This document shows, one piece after another, positions 7,819 to 13,859 of a stretch of DNA of 16,957 bases. The stretch spans positions 1 to 16,957 of the forward strand of contig JALOMN010000009.1 in NCBI GenBank assembly GCA_025455445.1, in the 5' to 3' direction. The stretch is from Cyclobacteriaceae bacterium (GTDB lineage: Bacteria; Bacteroidota; Bacteroidia; Cytophagales; Cyclobacteriaceae). The notes below the pieces were generated by a model. That model worked only from the letters and a program-made list of their open reading frames with translations, searched no databases and was not told where the DNA came from. Numbering within the stretch: the stretch's first letter is position 1; each line of letters begins with the position of its first letter. The position numbers and the translations under genes are program-made.

Positions 7819-8195
7819 TATTCAATTAATTTTTTCAATGCTAATGCTCTCAGCAGAATATAACACGCCTGAATGATGAAAAAATAACCTGCGCCATAAA
7901 GGACATTCAACAAAGCGACTTTCACGCCTCCTGATATAATTGATAGGGGCAGCGTTTCTTTCATGGCCTCAAGCGCATCAAACATTTGGATAAACCCCAT
8001 AAGAGTTCCAAACATTCCATATCCAAAGATTAGAAGGCCAACATGTTTGAAAATTTCTACTAATCCCGATTCAAAGGTTTTTTTAACGAAGATGTAAATG
8101 AAAAGAATCATATTGATGAAAAACAGAATCGTGATGGGTGCCATGAAGTAAACACCACCTTCGATTTGATGACTGAAGAAATTAAATGCGAGCAT
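7818..8195 (-). CDS. Compact MotA/TolQ/ExbB-like proton channel family protein
   Basis: The 125-residue protein has the outline of the ExbB/TolQ core stripped to its membrane helices. An amphipathic lead with GGVYFMAPITILFF (residues 13-26) enters helix 1 (17-37). Helix 2 (53-72) contains FGTLMGFIQMFDALEA, which parallels the GTVxGmixaFxal stretch of ExbB. ISGGVKVALLNVLYGAGYFF (87-106) parallels the helix-3 segment of ExbB. T64 sits where the helix-2 threonine of ExbB is expected, but the helix-3 threonine position appears to be Asn97. The large cytoplasmic loop of ExbB is missing; only about a dozen residues join helices 1 and 2. No exbD or tonB is nearby. It is the first gene of a two-gene unit. 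The family call rests on pattern only. Confidence 0.6.
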   Translation of the reverse strand: MLAFNFFSHQIEGGVYFMAPITILFFINMILFIYIFVKKTFESGLVEIFKHVGLLIFGYGMFGTLMGFIQMFDALEAMKETLPLSIISGGVKVALLNVLYGAGYFFIIQACYILLRALALKKLIE

Positions 8196-8412
8196 AATTT
8201 TAAAGTTAGGTTTTTGAATTATTTATACACAAGAATATCACTAAGAAAGACAGGTTATTGTGTTTTTTTGCGAGTGACACGTAGACGAAGAGATTATGAT
8301 GTAATGAACATGGTAATGGCGAAAAGATGTTCAATTCTGTCGAAAGGAGAGAATTTATAACCAATTAGACGGCAAGGCTTCCTGCATGCTCAATTTTTTA
8401 TAACTATGTAAC
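8196..8412. other. Divergent intergenic region with no recognisable element
   Basis: This 217-base AT-rich stretch separates the minus-strand ExbB-like unit from the plus-strand LytS-type kinase, so it should hold promoters for both. I see only a one-mismatch -7 element for the minus strand (TATTCTTG at 8237-8230) with no good -33, and nothing convincing for the plus strand. No hairpin, RNA gene or credible small gene was found. Confidence 0.5.
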
Positions 8413-9459
8413 ATGAACCGCCTCGTTACGTGGCTTGATGATGTTATTACCCGGAGGCGGTGGCTCCTGCATGTCATGTTTTGGGCAGCTATTCTTTTGC
8501 TCTACGGGATTTTTTTTGGCAGGAGAAACAATAATTATTTACAGACACTCTTCTTTGTTGGGCTTTTGATGCCTGTGGTAATTGCGGCCACCTATTTCTT
8601 TAACTACTACCTTATACCGCGTTTTATTATTACAGGAAGGTACCGTCTTTTTATTCTGTATTCATTCTATACGATTTTAACAGCGCTGTTTCTTGAGATG
8701 ATGGTCGCGCTTCTAACGTTTCTCGTAATGGCTGAACTTCGGGTGCATAACATGAGCCCGGCTTCAGTTGATATTTTCTTTCTTTTATCTTCCTTTCTGG
8801 TAGTGGTGTTTCTGGGGGTTGCCATTAAAATGGTTTCGTTTTGGCGTCAGTCAAAGGACGCATATCAAACATTGGCACTTGAAAGGATTGAAATGGAGTT
8901 GAAGTTTCTGAAAGCTCAATTAAATCCTCATTTCCTATTCAATACGCTCAATAACCTTTACTATCTCACCACCGAGAAATCAGACAAAGCACCCCAAGCC
9001 ATTCTTCAGTTGAGTGAAATGCTCGACTATGTGATGCATTCCAGTAAATCCACATTTGTTCCGCTTGAAAGGGAATTGAAGCAGGTTGGAAATTATATCG
9101 CTCTGGAATTATTGCGCTACGAAGACCGTGTTCAGGTTAAAACCCAATTCTCAGGAGATCTGAATAAGTATGTGATTGGTCCTATGATTCTGATTACATT
9201 AATTGAAAATGCATTCAAGCATGGGGTCATGCCCATGGCAGGGAATACGTGGATTAATTTTGTAGTGGAGGAGAAGGAAAACCACTTATTCATTTCAATC
9301 AGCAATAGCGCGAGGGGCAACAAACCCGGTAATGGAATTGGCCTTGAAAATCTCCGAAGTCAATTGCATCATTTATATAAAGATGAGTATCAATTAGAAG
9401 TGGAGAATAAAAACGCCAATGAATTTTCAGTTAACTTGATTTTGAATCACCCGAGATGA
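8413..9459 (+). CDS. LytS/YehU-type sensor histidine kinase
   Basis: This 348-residue membrane kinase belongs to the His_kinase (PF06580) class common in Bacteroidota. Four transmembrane helices lie at about residues 18-36, 44-67, 79-106 and 119-141, with no obvious extracellular sensor domain. A short coiled helix leads to the family signature at 168-183, AQLNPHFLFNTLNNLY, with the presumed phospho-acceptor H173. The ATP-binding half shows LITLIENAFKHG (N266) and GIGLENLRSQL (308-318). The stop overlaps the next gene's start by 4 bases (ATGA), so it is co-translated with the LytTR regulator that it presumably phosphorylates. The stimulus cannot be predicted; relatives respond to membrane state or metabolites. 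Confidence 0.93.
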   Translation: MNRLVTWLDDVITRRRWLLHVMFWAAILLLYGIFFGRRNNNYLQTLFFVGLLMPVVIAATYFFNYYLIPRFIITGRYRLFILYSFYTILTALFLEMMVALLTFLVMAELRVHNMSPASVDIFFLLSSFLVVVFLGVAIKMVSFWRQSKDAYQTLALERIEMELKFLKAQLNPHFLFNTLNNLYYLTTEKSDKAPQAILQLSEMLDYVMHSSKSTFVPLERELKQVGNYIALELLRYEDRVQVKTQFSGDLNKYVIGPMILITLIENAFKHGVMPMAGNTWINFVVEEKENHLFISISNSARGNKPGNGIGLENLRSQLHHLYKDEYQLEVENKNANEFSVNLILNHPR

Positions 9460-10172
9460 AATTCAAATACTTAATTGTTGATGATGAGCCTTTGGCACGC
9501 AAACTAATCGCTTCTCACGCTTCTAAAATTGAAGGCCTTGAGCTGGTAGGCGAGTGTAGTAACGCAATCGAGGCAACTAACTTGCTGCGAAACAAATCGG
9601 TCGATTTGATATTTCTCGATATCCAAATGCCGGAAATGACGGGATTTCAATTTGCAGGCACGTTAAAAAATCCACCGGCCATTATCCTTACTACGGCTTT
9701 TCGCGATTATGCGCCCGAGGCATTTGACCTCAACGTGGTGGACTACCTGCTTAAACCCATTTCGTTTGAACGTTTACTAAAATCAGTGAATAAGTTTTTT
9801 GAACGTGAATCTGGAAAGGAGAAATCAGTCACATTTGTTGCGCATGAAGAACAGCGATTTGTTCACATTAAAGCAGATCGTAAAATCCATAAAGTAGGTG
9901 AAGCTGAAATACTCTATATAGAAAGTCTGGATGATTACGTGAAGGTGCATCTGAAAGAAAGGGTGCTGATTACGCGTGAGAATATTTCAACCCTTGAAGA
10001 GAAGCTTCCCTATCCTCCTTTTGTGCGTATTCATCGCTCCTTTATCATTAATAGTAATTGGGTGAGGACGATATCGAATGACGGAATTGAACTAAATGGA
10101 AAAGAACTTCCTTTTGGCCGGGCATTTAAAAAATCAGCCTTGAATCAACTGTCCGTTAGGAATTTGAAATAA
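9456..10172 (+). CDS. LytTR-family response regulator
   Basis: The protein is a 238-residue DNA-binding response regulator. The receiver domain (2-120) has the acidic pair D9/D10, the phospho-acceptor D55 in LIFLDIQMPEMTGF, T79/T80 and K100 in YLLKP. The C-terminal half (about 139-236) is a LytTR domain, with the typical ILYIESLDDYVKVHL, LITRENISTLEEKLP and FVRIHRSFIINSNWVR. LytTR domains bind DNA through beta-strands rather than a helix-turn-helix. It overlaps the kinase gene by 4 bases. A large terminator hairpin begins 86 bases after the stop. Possible targets are the flanking transporter or its own unit; no direct repeat that I could call a LytTR site was found. Confidence 0.94.
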   Translation: MKFKYLIVDDEPLARKLIASHASKIEGLELVGECSNAIEATNLLRNKSVDLIFLDIQMPEMTGFQFAGTLKNPPAIILTTAFRDYAPEAFDLNVVDYLLKPISFERLLKSVNKFFERESGKEKSVTFVAHEEQRFVHIKADRKIHKVGEAEILYIESLDDYVKVHLKERVLITRENISTLEEKLPYPPFVRIHRSFIINSNWVRTISNDGIELNGKELPFGRAFKKSALNQLSVRNLK

Positions 10173-10257
10173 ATCTGTGAAGGGTCTGCAACTTTATTCC
10201 TATTTTTCCGTGATATTTAGTCTCAGAAATTACAACGAAATATGATTCTGGTATTTT

Positions 10258-10308
10258 AATTCAACGGTACAGACGTGCTTCTTTACGAAGCATTCCGTTG
10301 AATTTTTT
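10258..10308 (+). terminator. Long two-part terminator after the LytTR gene
   Basis: A perfect 10-pair outer stem joins AATTCAACGG (10258-10267) and CCGTTGAATT (10295-10304). An inner 6-pair stem joins TGCTTC (10276-10281) and GAAGCA (10287-10292) around the loop TTTAC. The 5' side has an 8-nt bulge TACAGACG opposite only TT on the 3' side. A run of six T ends the element at 10308. The remaining stretch to the MATE gene (10309-10380) is AT-rich, and I see no clear promoter in it. Confidence 0.82.
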
Positions 10309-10380
10309 GGTTACGCACCAAAGTGTCTTTTATCTGCGGCACCTGCCAGTTTAATTCATTAATTTAATTTCCTTTTTTGT

Positions 10381-11790
10381 ATGAAAGCAGCTTTTACAAA
10401 AACCGCTTCACTATTTCGTTTATTAAAAGAAGCACTCCGGGGTTCTGAGCAGGATTTCACCGAAGTCAGTATTAATAAAGCCATATTTCTTTTAGCCATT
10501 CCAATGATTGTGGAGATGGGGATGGAATCCATCTTTGCCGTTGTCGACATATTTTTTGTTAGTATGCTCAACGACAGCAATGCAGTAGCAGCCGTTGGAT
10601 ATACGGAGTCTGTTCTTAGTATTTTGTATTCACTGGCAATGGGCCTGGGTATGGGCGCCACTGCTATTGTTGCCCGCAGGGTGGGAGAACATGATAAAGA
10701 AGGGGCAAGCACTGCGGCTGTGCAAGCCTTATATCTGGGGCTCGGAGTGTCCTTTATAATCAGCATGATTGGTATGTTCTTTTATAAGGACATCCTGTTG
10801 CTCATGGGCGCATCACAAGGTGTTATAACCTCCAGCTCTTCCTATGCATTCTGGATGTTTACGGGCAATTATACCGTTACATTCCTTTTTCTGATCAACG
10901 CCATTTTCAGAGGGGCAGGCAATGCAGCCATAGCGATGAAGGCCTTGATGCTGGCAAACATTCTCAATATAATTTTAGATCCTATATTCATTTTTGGTTG
11001 GGGACCCATTCCTGCGATGGGCGTTGAAGGTGCAGCCATTGCTACCAATTTAGGAAGGGGTATTGGGGTATTATTTCAATTGTATTTTTTATTGAATGGT
11101 CGCAGTATTATCAGGATAGGATGGAATAATCTTGCCCTCAAATCATCGATTATCTTCAATGTAATTAAAGTGTCCGGTGGCAGCATCCTGCAGTTTATCA
11201 TTGGCTCTGCCAGTTGGATATTTCTGATGAAGCTGATGTCATCTTTTGGTGAGGATGCGGTCGCGGGATATACGATTGCCATACGCGTTTTTATTTTCAC
11301 GCTCTTGCCATCGTGGGGGCTGGCTAATGCAGGGGCTACTCTGGTAGGTCAAAATCTTGGGGCATTGCGACCTGATCGGGCAGAAACATCAGTATGGAGA
11401 GCGGCTTACATCAATGCATTCGTTATGGCTTTTGTGATGATCTTATTTCTGACCATTGCCCCACAGATCATTGGTTTATTTACCAATCAGCCGGAAGTCT
11501 TGAAATATGGAGTGCAGGCACTTCGTTATGTAAGTATCGGATACATTTTCTATGGCTATGGAATGGTGGTGGTGCAAGGTTTGAACGGAGCGGGGGATAC
11601 TTATACACCCACTATTCTTAACATATTTGGCTTCTGGATATTTCAAATACCGTTTGCCTATATGGCCGTTAATCTTCTGGATTGGGGACCAAAAGGCGTA
11701 TTCATCGCCATTGTATTAGCGGAAACATTAATGGCGATTGCCGGAATCATTATTTTCCGAAGAGGAAAGTGGAAGACGGTGAAGATCTAG
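10381..11790 (+). CDS. MATE-family multidrug/metabolite exporter
   Basis: This inner-membrane exporter of 469 residues belongs to the multidrug and toxic compound extrusion family, which pushes organic cations or metabolites out in exchange for Na+ or H+. About twelve hydrophobic helices arranged as two six-helix halves can be followed. The first half begins INKAIFLLAIPMIVEMGMESIFAVVDIFFV after a 30-residue cytosolic lead, and continues with AAVGYTESVLSILYSLAMGLGMGATAIVARRVGE, a typical MATE block. The second half shows GYTIAIRVFIFTLLPSWGLANAGATLVGQNLGA and VVVQGLNGAGDTYTP, equally typical. Substrate and coupling ion are unknown. It stands alone between two terminators. Nothing suggests truncation. 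Confidence 0.93.
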   Translation: MKAAFTKTASLFRLLKEALRGSEQDFTEVSINKAIFLLAIPMIVEMGMESIFAVVDIFFVSMLNDSNAVAAVGYTESVLSILYSLAMGLGMGATAIVARRVGEHDKEGASTAAVQALYLGLGVSFIISMIGMFFYKDILLLMGASQGVITSSSSYAFWMFTGNYTVTFLFLINAIFRGAGNAAIAMKALMLANILNIILDPIFIFGWGPIPAMGVEGAAIATNLGRGIGVLFQLYFLLNGRSIIRIGWNNLALKSSIIFNVIKVSGGSILQFIIGSASWIFLMKLMSSFGEDAVAGYTIAIRVFIFTLLPSWGLANAGATLVGQNLGALRPDRAETSVWRAAYINAFVMAFVMILFLTIAPQIIGLFTNQPEVLKYGVQALRYVSIGYIFYGYGMVVVQGLNGAGDTYTPTILNIFGFWIFQIPFAYMAVNLLDWGPKGVFIAIVLAETLMAIAGIIIFRRGKWKTVKI

Positions 11791-11857
11791 TAGTTACTGA
11801 GTACTGGATATTTGATATCGGGAATCAAGTATCCAGTATTAACTATTTTCTTTTTTC
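11791..11857 (+). terminator. Near-perfect palindrome ending the MATE gene
   Basis: Directly after the stop codon, 11802-11816 pairs with 11824-11838 over 15 positions with one T-G wobble (core TACTGGATA with TATCCAGTA, then TTGAT with ATCAA). The loop is ATCGGGA. An outer stem TAGTTA/TAACTA (11791-11796 with 11840-11845) adds six pairs across a 5-to-1 asymmetric bulge. A T-rich run TTTTCTTTTTTC follows at 11846-11857; it is the complement of the lysine codons at the end of the convergent small gene. The palindrome may also be a copy of a dispersed intergenic repeat. Confidence 0.7.
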
Positions 11858-12111
11858 TTAAATGCCGTTTTAAAAGCGTTTTCTAATTCAGAGCCTGCTT
11901 TCTTCAGCGAATTTTCAACTTCCTTCCAACGCTCTTTGTTTTCTGCTTCTTTTTTAATGCGATCAGCAGCTACTTTTAACTCTTCAAACTTTTGTTGCAT
12001 ATCCACTTCGGCTCTATTACCCGCATCTTTCAGTTCTACAAAAAACTGATCGAGTTTTTTGCCAAAATCTTTAAAGAACTTTTCCGCTTTTCCTTCCTGA
12101 TTTGTTTCCAT
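11839..12111 (-). CDS. Small highly charged helical protein of unknown function
   Basis: I do not recognise this 90-residue protein. It is almost entirely charged and helix-forming, with lysine and glutamate as the main residues and no glycine-proline breaks after residue 35. The middle, FEELKVAADRIKKEAENKERW, has the heptad look of a coiled coil, and the tail is KTAFKKKENS. There is no signal peptide or membrane segment, so it should be cytoplasmic. I chose the ATG at 12111 (METNQEGK); the frame could be extended by two codons to a TTG at 12117, which is less likely. It converges on the MATE gene and is divergent from the 229-residue unknown, with 44 bases between the two starts. A structural or stress-related role is possible but unsupported. 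Confidence 0.7.
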   Translation of the reverse strand: METNQEGKAEKFFKDFGKKLDQFFVELKDAGNRAEVDMQQKFEELKVAADRIKKEAENKERWKEVENSLKKAGSELENAFKTAFKKKENS

Positions 12112-12155
12112 AACCAATTTTATTTTTTCAACTTACTTAAATAAACAAACTCAAT

Positions 12156-12845
12156 ATGGCAGAACAAGCTGACCCATTGGAGTACATAAAACTACTTCTT
12201 GAAAGTAAATCTACGGCAAAACAAGTTACTTATAAAAACCTGCTGTCCGCATTTCAACTGCTGGCAAAGGAGTCAAAGAGGATTATTGATGAGTTGAGAG
12301 GTAAGATGAAGCCCGGAGATGAAGATGTGACGGTTGATTTTAAAATTATAAATGAACATGAATTTCATGTGAAGCTTGCCGGTGACCTTTTGATATTTGT
12401 GTTACATACCAATGTGGTAACATTTACAGATGAGCATGCGGTAATGAAGACCAATTATATTCGAGAACAGGAAATCAATCGGTATTTTGGTCAGATTATG
12501 ATTTATAATTTCATGGCAGATTCGGTTAAGTATAATCGTATTAACGACCCGGGGTATCTGCTGGCGCGAATTCTTATTAATCATGAAAACAGGTTTTTAT
12601 TGGAAGGTGAAGGACAGCTAGGATTTTTATTCGGCAGCATATCCTCACAGGCAATCAGCGAAATTGAGATTAACCAGATCGTGAAAATTGCACTGCAGGT
12701 AGCAATAGAAAATGATTTGATGGCGCCTCCCTTTCCGGATGTTCAGTTTATCACCTTATATCAAAAGAATGAAAAGACACAGGAATTGGGTGCCGGACAA
12801 AAAATTGGATTTAAAATGAGTTATCAGCATAATAAGCCATATTAG
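12156..12845 (+). CDS. Soluble conserved-looking protein of unknown function
   Basis: I do not recognise this 229-residue protein. It has no signal peptide, membrane segment, cysteine cluster or nucleotide-binding motif. Residues 1-50 are helical and charged. Residues about 57-100 look like alternating beta strands (VTVDFKIINEHEFHVKL, LLIFVLHTNVVTFTD). A helical part follows with EINRYFGQIMIYNFMADSVKYNR and a segment HENRFLLEGEGQLGFLFGSI. The helix-strand pattern is a little like small chaperone or YbjN-type folds, but that is a guess. It begins 44 bases from the divergent charged protein gene, so the pair share a tiny control region. The next gene has its own promoter 16 bases after this stop. 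Confidence 0.8.
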   Translation: MAEQADPLEYIKLLLESKSTAKQVTYKNLLSAFQLLAKESKRIIDELRGKMKPGDEDVTVDFKIINEHEFHVKLAGDLLIFVLHTNVVTFTDEHAVMKTNYIREQEINRYFGQIMIYNFMADSVKYNRINDPGYLLARILINHENRFLLEGEGQLGFLFGSISSQAISEIEINQIVKIALQVAIENDLMAPPFPDVQFITLYQKNEKTQELGAGQKIGFKMSYQHNKPY

Positions 12846-12860
12846 ATTTTATGTCTTTAT

Positions 12861-12892
12861 GTTGGCGAATGGGCTGTTGATCGGTAATTTTG
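12861..12892 (+). promoter_or_regulatory. Bacteroidota-type promoter for the lipoprotein-cmk unit
   Basis: TAATTTTG at 12885-12892 is an exact TAnnTTTG -7 element, and GTTG at 12861-12864 stands 20 bases upstream in the -33 position. The spacing is the same as in the rplM promoter. Transcription would start only about 10 bases before the lipoprotein ATG at 12909, giving a very short leader. Confidence 0.58.
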
Positions 12893-12908
12893 AATCAACT
12901 CGAAGCAT

Positions 12909-13049
12909 ATGATCGTACGTACTTTTTCAATTTTATTAATTGTGGTGTTGATTGCCGGGTGTTCATCCAGTAAGCAGCAATCTTATAAACCAAAATATAA
13001 AAAGGTTGATCACGATAAGCCTCTTCCATGCCCGCTGAAAGATTGTTGA
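12909..13049 (+). CDS. 46-residue predicted lipoprotein upstream of cmk
   Basis: This small gene encodes a lipoprotein signal peptide MIVRTFSILLIVVLIAGC with the lipobox LIAGC and acylated cysteine at residue 18. The mature part is only 28 residues: a serine start (SSSK), a basic middle with KPKYKKVDHDK, and an end with two cysteines (PCPLKDC). Serine after the cysteine does not give the acidic export signal known from some Bacteroidota, so the location is probably inner membrane or periplasmic face of the outer membrane. There is a good promoter immediately upstream. Its stop TGA is followed after one base by the cmk ATG, so the two are co-transcribed and probably translationally linked. Function unknown; the short tail suggests an accessory or structural role. 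Confidence 0.72.
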   Translation: MIVRTFSILLIVVLIAGCSSSKQQSYKPKYKKVDHDKPLPCPLKDC

Positions 13050-13050
13050 C

Positions 13051-13731
13051 ATGAAGAAAATCACCATAGCCATTGATGGATTTTCAGCGTGCGGTAAAAG
13101 TACTACAGCCAAGGAAGTTGCCCGCGAATTAAATTATCGATACATCGATTCCGGAGCGATGTATCGTGCTGTAACGTTGTATTTTCTGGAACATCACATC
13201 GCGCTTACCAATCCGCGGGAAGTAAGTACGGCATTAGACGCTATTCATATCAACTTTGTGGTTAATAGTAAGGGGTTCAGCGAAACATTTTTAAATGGTG
13301 TGAACGTTGAAAAGGAGATCAGAAAAATGCGCATTTCTGAACAAGTGAGTGCCGTTAGCACTATTAAAGCCGTGCGCGAAGCAATGGTTTCGCAACAGCG
13401 TAAATTAGGTAAGGATAAAGGTATTGTGATGGATGGCAGAGATATCGGCACGGTAGTGTTTCCCGGAGCAGAATTGAAGGTGTTCCTTACGGCCGATATG
13501 CAGGTGCGGGCCTACCGCAGACAACTTGAACTCCTTAACCGGGGCGACCTGGTTGACATTGAAGATATTATTGAAAACCTGACCCAACGAGATCGGATTG
13601 ATAGCACTCGTGTTGAAAGCCCTCTTAAAAAGGCTGAAGATGCCATCACAATTGACACCACGAATATTACAGCAGATGAGCAGGTTGATAAGGTTATAAG
13701 GCTGGCTATATCGCGCATGATTTCGAGATAA
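13051..13731 (+). CDS. cmk: Cytidylate kinase
   Basis: The enzyme phosphorylates CMP and dCMP with ATP in the cytoplasm and feeds CDP into RNA, DNA and phospholipid synthesis. The 226-residue product starts MKKITIAIDGFSACGKSTTA, whose P-loop is GFSACGKST (residues 10-18), the form usual in Bacteroidota. IDSGAMYRAVTL is the CMP-binding block, VMDGRDIGTVVFPGAELKVFLTA the conserved central block, and RDRIDSTRVESPLKKAEDAITIDTT the nucleotide-specificity and lid region. Length is normal. It follows the lipoprotein gene by a single base and is closed by an intrinsic terminator, so the two form a bicistronic unit separate from nqr. Confidence 0.97.
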   Translation: MKKITIAIDGFSACGKSTTAKEVARELNYRYIDSGAMYRAVTLYFLEHHIALTNPREVSTALDAIHINFVVNSKGFSETFLNGVNVEKEIRKMRISEQVSAVSTIKAVREAMVSQQRKLGKDKGIVMDGRDIGTVVFPGAELKVFLTADMQVRAYRRQLELLNRGDLVDIEDIIENLTQRDRIDSTRVESPLKKAEDAITIDTTNITADEQVDKVIRLAISRMISR

Positions 13732-13745
13732 TAACCTGAATATCT

Positions 13746-13771
13746 AAAAGGCTTAATAAACTGCCTTTTTT
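13746..13771 (+). terminator. Intrinsic terminator after cmk
   Basis: AAAAGGC (13746-13752) pairs with GCCTTTT (13763-13769) around a 10-base loop, and the T-run extends to 13771. It separates the cmk unit from the nqr promoter, which begins 26 bases further on. Confidence 0.72.
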
Positions 13772-13796
13772 AAGCAATTCTTTACTAATTCTTGTC

Positions 13797-13826
13797 TTTG
13801 ACGGTTGAATTTAATTACTAATTTTG
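13797..13826 (+). promoter_or_regulatory. Bacteroidota-type promoter for the nqr operon
   Basis: TTTG at 13797-13800 and TAATTTTG at 13819-13826 are exact matches to the -33 and -7 consensus, 18 bases apart. The start codon of the intended nqrA frame (ATG at 13860) lies 34 bases beyond the -7 element. This is the best promoter in the window. Confidence 0.68.
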
Positions 13827-13859
13827 CCACGTTCAAAATTAACTTATTGCCGATAGCTC

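Noticed and set aside
8166..8360. A 64-codon plus-strand frame in the divergent gap
   Set aside because: It starts inside the minus-strand ExbB-like gene, has an irregular composition (RVTRRRRDYDV) and no start context or family.
10309..10380. GGTTACGCACC and GGCACCTGCC words as a regulatory repeat before the MATE gene
   Set aside because: They do not form a direct or inverted repeat of useful length and no known operator matches.
12112..12117. A TTG start two codons upstream for the 90-residue charged protein
   Set aside because: The ATG at 12111 is the stronger start and nothing supports the two extra residues.
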